A model generated the notes under the pieces. It saw nothing but the letters and a program-made list of their open reading frames with translations, ran no database searches and had not been told where the DNA came from. A stretch of 64,000 nucleotides of DNA from Episyrphus balteatus (Eukaryota; Arthropoda; Insecta; Diptera; Syrphidae), in NCBI RefSeq assembly GCF_945859705.1, contig NC_079134.1:26755636-26819635 (forward strand), read 5' to 3'. The translations under genes and the position numbers were made by a program. Positions 58,731 through 64,000 of this stretch are shown here, piece after piece (within the stretch, counting starts at the first letter, position 1; every line of letters starts with the position of its first letter).

Positions 58731-60200
58731 ATGTTGAAAAATTTAACAAGAATACAAATCGAACCAGCAATGATTAAAACTTTTAAAAGTAAACATCTAA
58801 CGCTAGTTCATAAATATACCACAAAAGCAAAACGTTCTGTCTTGTTACAAGACAAATCAAATATTAAAAGTAAATAAATATAATAAAACCTCATAAATAT
58901 CAAATAAAAATATTCATAAATTCTTCCTTTAGTTTATGAACCAAAAATCTCGGCAGAGAATAAATTGCGTATTTATGTGTGGGGCTTTCAAGAAACTGGA
59001 GCCTTAGGGCTGCAAACTTCTGTGAAAAAGGCACAAGAACGTTACACACAAGTTGTCCATCATCCAACGCGACTACAATTCTCTGAAAATACAACTGTCA
59101 CTGATATTGTAGCTGGATATGGCTTCTCTGCGTTCGCTGTGAAACGAAGCGATGGCGAAACACTTTTCGGAACTGGTCTAAACACTGACAGTCAATTGGG
59201 ACTGCAGAAAAAAGGTTACGGAGCAGCTACAAAGAATCTAGATCTATTAATCTATCCAGCAGCAATACGTCTTCCAAAACTAGCTGATGAAACAGATGAC
59301 GATATGTCTGTCCAATGCATGTCCGCAGGACGTGCTCATTTAGTCGTATTGACAAAAAATGGAACAATCTTTTGTTTGGGAAACAATTCTTATGGCCAAT
59401 GTGGTCGGCATATTGTCGATGACGAGGTCTACAAGGGAAGTAATACAATCCATCGAATAGAAAAGTCTAATTTCACTGAAGAAGGGGATGAAGTTGTTTC
59501 TGTTCAATGTGGACAGGATCACACTTTATTCCTTACCAGGGAGGGAAAAGTCTACTCCTGCGGCTGGGGAGCTGATGGACAGACAGGAAGAGGCAATTAC
59601 ATTACCTCGGGTACAATTGAACAAGTCAAAGGGGACATTCTCAATGAGAGAATTATCAAAATTGCCTGCTCTTCGGACTGTGTTCTGGCATTGAACGATA
59701 AAGGTGAAGTCTTTGGATGGGGAAACTCAGAATATGGCCAGCTTGATGATTCTGACGATGCTCCAACTCAAGTAAACTCTCCCCAAGCATTAACCCTTAC
59801 CAAAGGAATTGGTGCTATTAAAGACATTGCTTCAGGAGGTTCCTTCTGCATGGTTCTCAATGAAGAAGGACTTGTTTTTACTTGGGGTTATGGTATATTA
59901 GGATTTGGTCCATATGTCGAACAGACAAGTAAACCACAACAACTTTTGCCACCTTTGTTTGGAAAGAATGATTTTAGTGATAATACCCATGTAGTTTCTA
60001 TTAATTGTGGTGTCTTTCATATGGGAGCTATCAATTCGGAAGGTGATCTTTTTATTTGGGGCAAAAATCGATTTGGTTGCCTTGGATTGGGTCATAATAA
60101 GGATCAGTTTTTCCCATTTAAGACAGCAATTAATGCTAAAGTGCAGAAAGTTGCATTTGGTGTTGATCATACATTAGCATTATGTCGTCCGTTTATGTAG
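58731..60200 (+). CDS. RCC1L: RCC1L-like mitochondrial RCC1-repeat protein (join 58731-58869, 58933-60200)
   Basis: Seven-bladed RCC1 beta-propeller protein of 468 residues. Mammalian RCC1L acts in the mitochondrial matrix, in mitoribosome assembly and reportedly as an exchange factor for OPA1. Exon 1 (46 codons plus 1 nt) gives MLKNLTRIQIEPAMIKTFKS, rich in Lys/Arg with few acids, as in a mitochondrial presequence. Exon 2 begins in phase 1 and contains RIYVWGFQETGALG (about residue 59), GRAHLVVLTKNG, GNNSYGQCGR (about 196), CGQDHTLFLT, CGWGADGQTG (about 258), GWGNSEYGQL (about 309), WGYGILGFGP (about 364), FIWGKNRFGCLGLG (about 422) and VDHTLAL near the C-terminus. The NNSYGQCGR, SCGWGADGQTG and WGNSEY words are specific to RCC1L among RCC1 proteins. 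The ATG at 58731 is the only start that gives the targeting peptide; starting at the TTG at 58965 would drop it. It is intact and convergent with the gene at 61935-62750. Confidence 0.95.
58870..58932 (+). other. RCC1L: 63-nt intron of RCC1L
   Basis: GTAAATAAAT donor and TTCTTCCTTTAG acceptor. Removal joins A|TT to give Ile47 and an uninterrupted frame; reading through meets TAA at once. The length is typical of short fly introns. Confidence 0.9.
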
Positions 60201-60218
60201 AAAAAAAAGCAAAGTGAT

Positions 60219-60244
60219 AATAAAATGAATAGTTGTTGAATAAA
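60219..60244 (+). terminator. RCC1L: polyadenylation signals of RCC1L
   Basis: Two AATAAA hexamers at 60219-60224 and 60239-60244, 19 and 39 nt after the stop codon, followed by a T/G-rich stretch. Either would give a very short 3' UTR. Confidence 0.7.
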
Positions 60245-60585
60245 GTTGGTTTTTTTCTTTGTTTTGGTATTACTATTGAATTGTTTTTTGTTTTATTGAT
60301 TTTTGAATCACATTTATGCCAAAGACAATTCAATCGATATTGTTTGACTTTGAATTATGTTAATCTAAATCGAATGGAAAAAGATAACGAGGAAATAAGT
60401 TTTTTTTCAGGAGGATATTCGGTGGTTCAAAGAAGAATATTTTAAAAAAACATTAATTCGAAGAATAAGAAAGAAATTACTTCGAGTTAATAAAAAAATA
60501 ATGGTTAGTTGGCACATAGAATGGTGAAGGTAGAATAAATAATTTAGATGGTGTTAATATCACTGCGATATAAAATACTTATTCA

Positions 60586-61563
60586 GCCTTATTCTTAATG
60601 AAAATTCTCCTTGAATTGAATTCGGGAGAAGGGCGCGGAACATATTAAAAAGCGTATCCAGTTTGTAAAAGACCACATAAACTGGCCAACGAAGTAATGG
60701 CGTAACATATTGTTTACTGATGAGAGCAAATTTGTCCTCTTTGGTGTTACTGGATCTCCACAATACGTCCGACGTCCACCCAATACGGAATATGTTCCAA
60801 AGTATACGACAAAAACAGTTAAACATGGAGGGTCAAAAATTTTAGTATTTTAACATATTTCTTTGTTAACAGCGGAACTTTTCGTTGACTTCAAGCGTAC
60901 AAATTAGTCTCTAACAGTCGCCTACGAATGTTCACTTCACTGCAATCCAGGCTAAAGGCCTTCTGGATTTGAAACGGCGATGCAGAAGGCTCAACTTTGC
61001 TCATCTGGACAATACGCCTGTCATCTACGACGGTCTTTTTTCTTTTTCTACCGCGCGTTTCGGGTCTTTTGTTGAGTTTATTGCATTGGCTACCATTGTA
61101 GGGGACCATCCTAATATAACCTTGAATTTCCAAGTAGGTTTTCCCTTCTTCAAGCAGCTTTCGTATAAGTTTCCGTTATCCGAATTGCATTGTTTTGCTC
61201 TTCGAACTTTAAATAGATTAAAACCGAAACAAATCGTTTTTTGTTGAAAAATTGTTCAAATTATATGAGTACTTACTTTTAAAGCAAAAATAAATATTCT
61301 AAGTTATAAACCGCTTTTAAATTCTTCAAAAATAACTTTAACTACTATTATTTTGAACAGGCCAAATTAGAAAGAACAACCAAAGTTCAATGAAAAATTA
61401 TTTAGCACCTTCTTTTTCATTTTAAAACTACGATACATTTATTAGTAATTGACCGTTACAAACTTTGACATCAAAGATATTAAATTTTTAACCGTAGAAG
61501 CACCGTAAATATAAAAAATGTTATTTTGTTGCAGGCACTACTATTATTTTGAACACAGCTGTA
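60586..61563. mobile_element. rearranged Tc1-like transposon remnant
   Basis: Two transposase halves face each other. On the minus strand about 61222-60845 encodes the N-terminal paired-like HTH part: LIRKLLEEGKTYLEIQ, GRKRKKTVVDDRRIVQMS, INIRRRLLE-type words, a stop, then RKVPLLTKKYVKI. On the plus strand 60641-60853 encodes HIKKRIQFVKDHINW, then FTDESKFVLFG with the first catalytic Asp, YVRRPPNTEYVPKY and TVKHGGSK, with one internal stop. The right terminus, read inward from 61563, is TTACAGCTGTGTTCAAAA, and CTGTTCAAAATAATAGTAG recurs at about 61337-61355, i.e. IR/DR-type ends. The remaining catalytic part is lost. Non-functional. Confidence 0.75.
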
Positions 61564-61934
61564 AATAAAAGGATACGTTTTTGAGTTTGAATTTCACCCT
61601 TAATCCGGGAGAGGAAGGAAGTCATATAAAAATCTAAAAAATTGGGGATAGGGAAACTGTTTCTAAACATTTCCAACCGGATGGTGGCTTTCCAACTGCA
61701 TGTTCTAAATAAGAACCACCCTAATGTACATGCACATTGATAAAGCCTATCTCAAAATGATTTGAGAAAAAAGTACGTATACGCCCAGGTGTACACCTAG
61801 TTAGTTATTTAAATCAATTTATTTTGAAGGAATATTTTTACAAAAGAATCACAGTTACGTCCACGGATGTAAATCTAGAAAAGTCCGCAATATACAAGAT
61901 TATTTTTATAAAGTTATTTATAATAAGTAATTTG

Positions 61935-62750
61935 TCATTTATTTAAACGATGAGATAAAACTGCACAACCTCTTGAACTTTTCAAACGATTTTGATAAAT
62001 GTTTTTCTTTGCTGCCTTCAGTGCTCTCATCTTGATAACTAGATCTTTTTCATTATTTTTTGGCAATTGTTCCTCTTGATCATCCGCAAAATTCTTATAA
62101 TCGCTGTTGTTAGCCAAAAATAATGCTTGAAATATTAAATCGGCAAAAACTACAGCTAGTTTCTTGTAAACTGTAAGATCTCTTGTTTGTCGATCGTTTG
62201 GAACTTTCAAAGCCATAATCATATTACAAACTAATGCATTTTGAAGACGCTGACAACTTTCGGTTTCAGAACTTGCTGGTAATATAACTGAAGCTTTTTT
62301 CGAAACGATTTTAGCAAACTTATGGACAATTGCATTCATTAGTTGATTTTCGCATTGTTTTTGTAATTTCGTAAGTGTCTCATGATATTTGATTTGTTGT
62401 TGTTTCTTGTCGTTCTCCTGCTGAGCTTGTTTCTTTCGGTGATTTCGAATAAATTTTTCTAAATTTTCTATTGTCATTGGTGTATGTTTTTGAACTATTG
62501 CGGCAATTCGATCTGATCGCTCTTTGGGTTTTAAATTATCCTTGTGTTCGGAATATGTTCCAACAAAGTATTTCTTTGGTGCTTTCGATAGGGATTCCGT
62601 GCGATCCGATCCTTTTGGAGGTTGAGTGGGCCTATAAGCCATTTGTTGAACATATTCATTCAATTTTTCAAGCTGTTTTGCTGCTTCAGTATCCATCTCT
62701 TTGTTGGTGTTAGTTTTTTCCACCTCTTCATTATTTTCATCATCTTCCAT
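61935..62750 (-). CDS. unrecognised 271-residue protein
   Basis: Single uninterrupted frame, ATG at 62750 to TGA at 61935-61937; the start lies in ATTCATGGAAG. I do not recognise the family. The N-terminus (1-25) is acidic (MEDDENNEEVEKTNTNKE). Residues 38-80 contain a Pro/Lys-rich linker and YFVGTYSEHKDNLKPKERSD. About 95-145 is Lys/Gln-rich and probably coiled-coil (HRKKQAQQENDKKQQQIKYH). About 133-215 looks helical with a hydrophobic core (LQNALVCNMIMALKVPNDRQ, VVFADLIFQALFLANN). The C-terminus is basic. No signal peptide or membrane span. It is intracellular and possibly a subunit of a complex; function is not assigned. It sits tail-to-tail with RCC1L with a degenerate Tc1 between. Codon usage and length without stops make it a real gene. 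No canonical AATAAA follows closely. Confidence 0.8.
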   Translation of the reverse strand: MEDDENNEEVEKTNTNKEMDTEAAKQLEKLNEYVQQMAYRPTQPPKGSDRTESLSKAPKKYFVGTYSEHKDNLKPKERSDRIAAIVQKHTPMTIENLEKFIRNHRKKQAQQENDKKQQQIKYHETLTKLQKQCENQLMNAIVHKFAKIVSKKASVILPASSETESCQRLQNALVCNMIMALKVPNDRQTRDLTVYKKLAVVFADLIFQALFLANNSDYKNFADDQEEQLPKNNEKDLVIKMRALKAAKKNIYQNRLKSSRGCAVLSHRLNK

Positions 62751-64000
62751 TATGAATTTATAAAAATGAAATTTTTAAAATATAAAAACAAAAATCAAAT
62801 GAATAGATTTTCATTTGAAAAGTTAGGTTTATGAAATAAAACACAACGCCATCTATTTTATCAATGAACCTGACACAGTATCCGGAATAGAGAAAAGAGA
62901 AAATAACAGGAAAAAGTTTTGCTTAGAATGGTACTATTCTAACTGATGTGCTCAACATTTGTGCCATGACTCATAAAAAGTATGTTTTGTAAATATGTAG
63001 ATATTGTTTGTTTGATTAATAAATTGATAAACGACCAAATTATTATCCATTAGGTTTTTATATAATATATTTTTAATCAAAACTCTTACACAAATATATA
63101 TATAATAGTATTAATACAAAAAATGATACATTTTTTCTTTCTTTTTTGTTTTAAGAAGAAGAAAAAATTTTAAACAAAAATCTTTTTTTTTCTTTCTTTG
63201 TATTGGACAACGTAGTACATAAAAAGATTTCGATAAGATATTACTCTACTATCCAAACTAACACAGATAAATTATTTAGGAATATAAAAATTCAAGACCA
63301 AAATAGAGTGCACATTTAAAAAGTTTTGAATATTTTTTTTCTAAAAATACAAAAACAAAACAATAAAAAACTACAATTACAAGATCATAAATTTAATTAA
63401 TAAATTTTGTTCTTTAAGGCCTAAGAATATTGTTTTTGTTAATAAACCAAACAATATAGAAAATAAAACAAACCAATAACTTTATTTTTTTTTATAATTT
63501 TAATTTGTTTTTTTTTTTTTTTTTAATAAACATTAGGTACCATTAATTTGTAGATTAACAAGTTTATAATTTGAAATAAAATATTTCTTATTTATTTTAT
63601 AATTTTTTTTCCATTGATAATGACTGTTTAGTTAGTAAATACAATTTTAGTTTTTGTTTGTTTTTCATTAATTTTTTTTATGTAATTGATGTTTGTTTTA
63701 AAAATATAAATGTTTACACAAATAATGTCTACAAAAATAGTTTTATTTTAGTATATTAAATTGTATTTTTTTAATTTTTTTCATTAGATATTATTATTGT
63801 TGTGTGTGTGGTAACTTGTTTTTAAAAATTTAGTATTATAGCAGGAATGATTGATTATGTTTTTATTTTTTTGTTTGCTTAGTTAATTTGAAATTTAATT
63901 AAAAAAAAAAATAAAATAGTTTTAAGTAAAATTAAAAACAAAAAGGGGGATTTTAACAGAAAAAGAATCTATTGTAAGTTTATTGGTTTGAAAATATTAA
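62751..64000. other. AT-rich intergenic DNA at right edge
   Basis: Upstream flank of the 271-residue gene: 62820-62960 is the least A/T-rich part and would hold its promoter. Beyond about 63000 the sequence is almost only A/T homopolymers with no gene, repeat end or RNA that I can support. Confidence 0.5.

Noticed and set aside
58965..60200. RCC1L starting at TTG 58965 as a single-exon gene
   Set aside because: TTG is not a plausible start here; a clean 63-nt GT-AG intron joins a 46-codon targeting exon in frame.
60233..60445. Small gene directly after RCC1L
   Set aside because: It starts inside the RCC1L polyadenylation region and is Phe/Leu-rich from T runs; no conserved motif.

Overview
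The window is AT-rich genomic DNA of a fly (Diptera, probably a brachyceran). The evidence is a near-Drosophila-like dreadlocks (dock) protein, a 63-nt intron, GT-AG splice sites, pervasive A/T homopolymers and many TTAA- or TA-flanked miniature transposons. It holds parts of three protein-coding genes. At the left edge, on the minus strand, are two coding exons of dock (NCK-type SH3/SH2 adaptor): the low-complexity N-terminal exon (1076-1513) and the exon for the first SH3 domain (411-615). The rest of dock lies beyond position 1. At the right, on the plus strand, is a complete two-exon gene (58731-60200) for a mitochondrial RCC1-like protein orthologous to mammalian RCC1L. Tail-to-tail with it, on the minus strand, is a single-exon gene of 271 codons (61935-62750) that I do not recognise.

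About 57 kb between the dock exons and RCC1L has no convincing coding gene. It is probably dock 5' intron and intergenic DNA, and it is a deposit of mobile elements. A 5'-truncated LINE (26728-29423) has a (TAA)8 tail and a 13-bp target duplication; a second LINE scrap lies at 41103-41467. Tc1/mariner remnants sit at 46815-47514, 48100-48690 and 60586-61563. There are many non-autonomous inverted-repeat elements: TTAA-flanked families at 16119-18998, 48888-50018 and a head-to-tail array at 53695-55025; a Mutator-like element with a 9-bp duplication at 50371-50992; TA-flanked and foldback elements at 5467-7250, 14239-15191, 23288-24812, 29604-29743, 36248-36668, 55630-56137 and 56196-57156; and two unclassified interspersed repeat families (10250-11350 with 40945-42578, and 11385-12452 with 32274-32825).

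The most striking object is a 1731-bp Transib-like element at 16692-18422. Both ends start with CACAGTG, and it is flanked by a perfect 5-bp CGCCG duplication. Each end carries the nonamer-like block AAAAAACTC, 12 nt from the heptamer on the left and 23 nt on the right. This reproduces the geometry of 12/23 V(D)J recombination signals in a fly element. A paralogue of the host repeat at about 54300-54350 preserves the matching empty site. It encodes no visible transposase. Everything here is read by eye; no alignment or database search was run.
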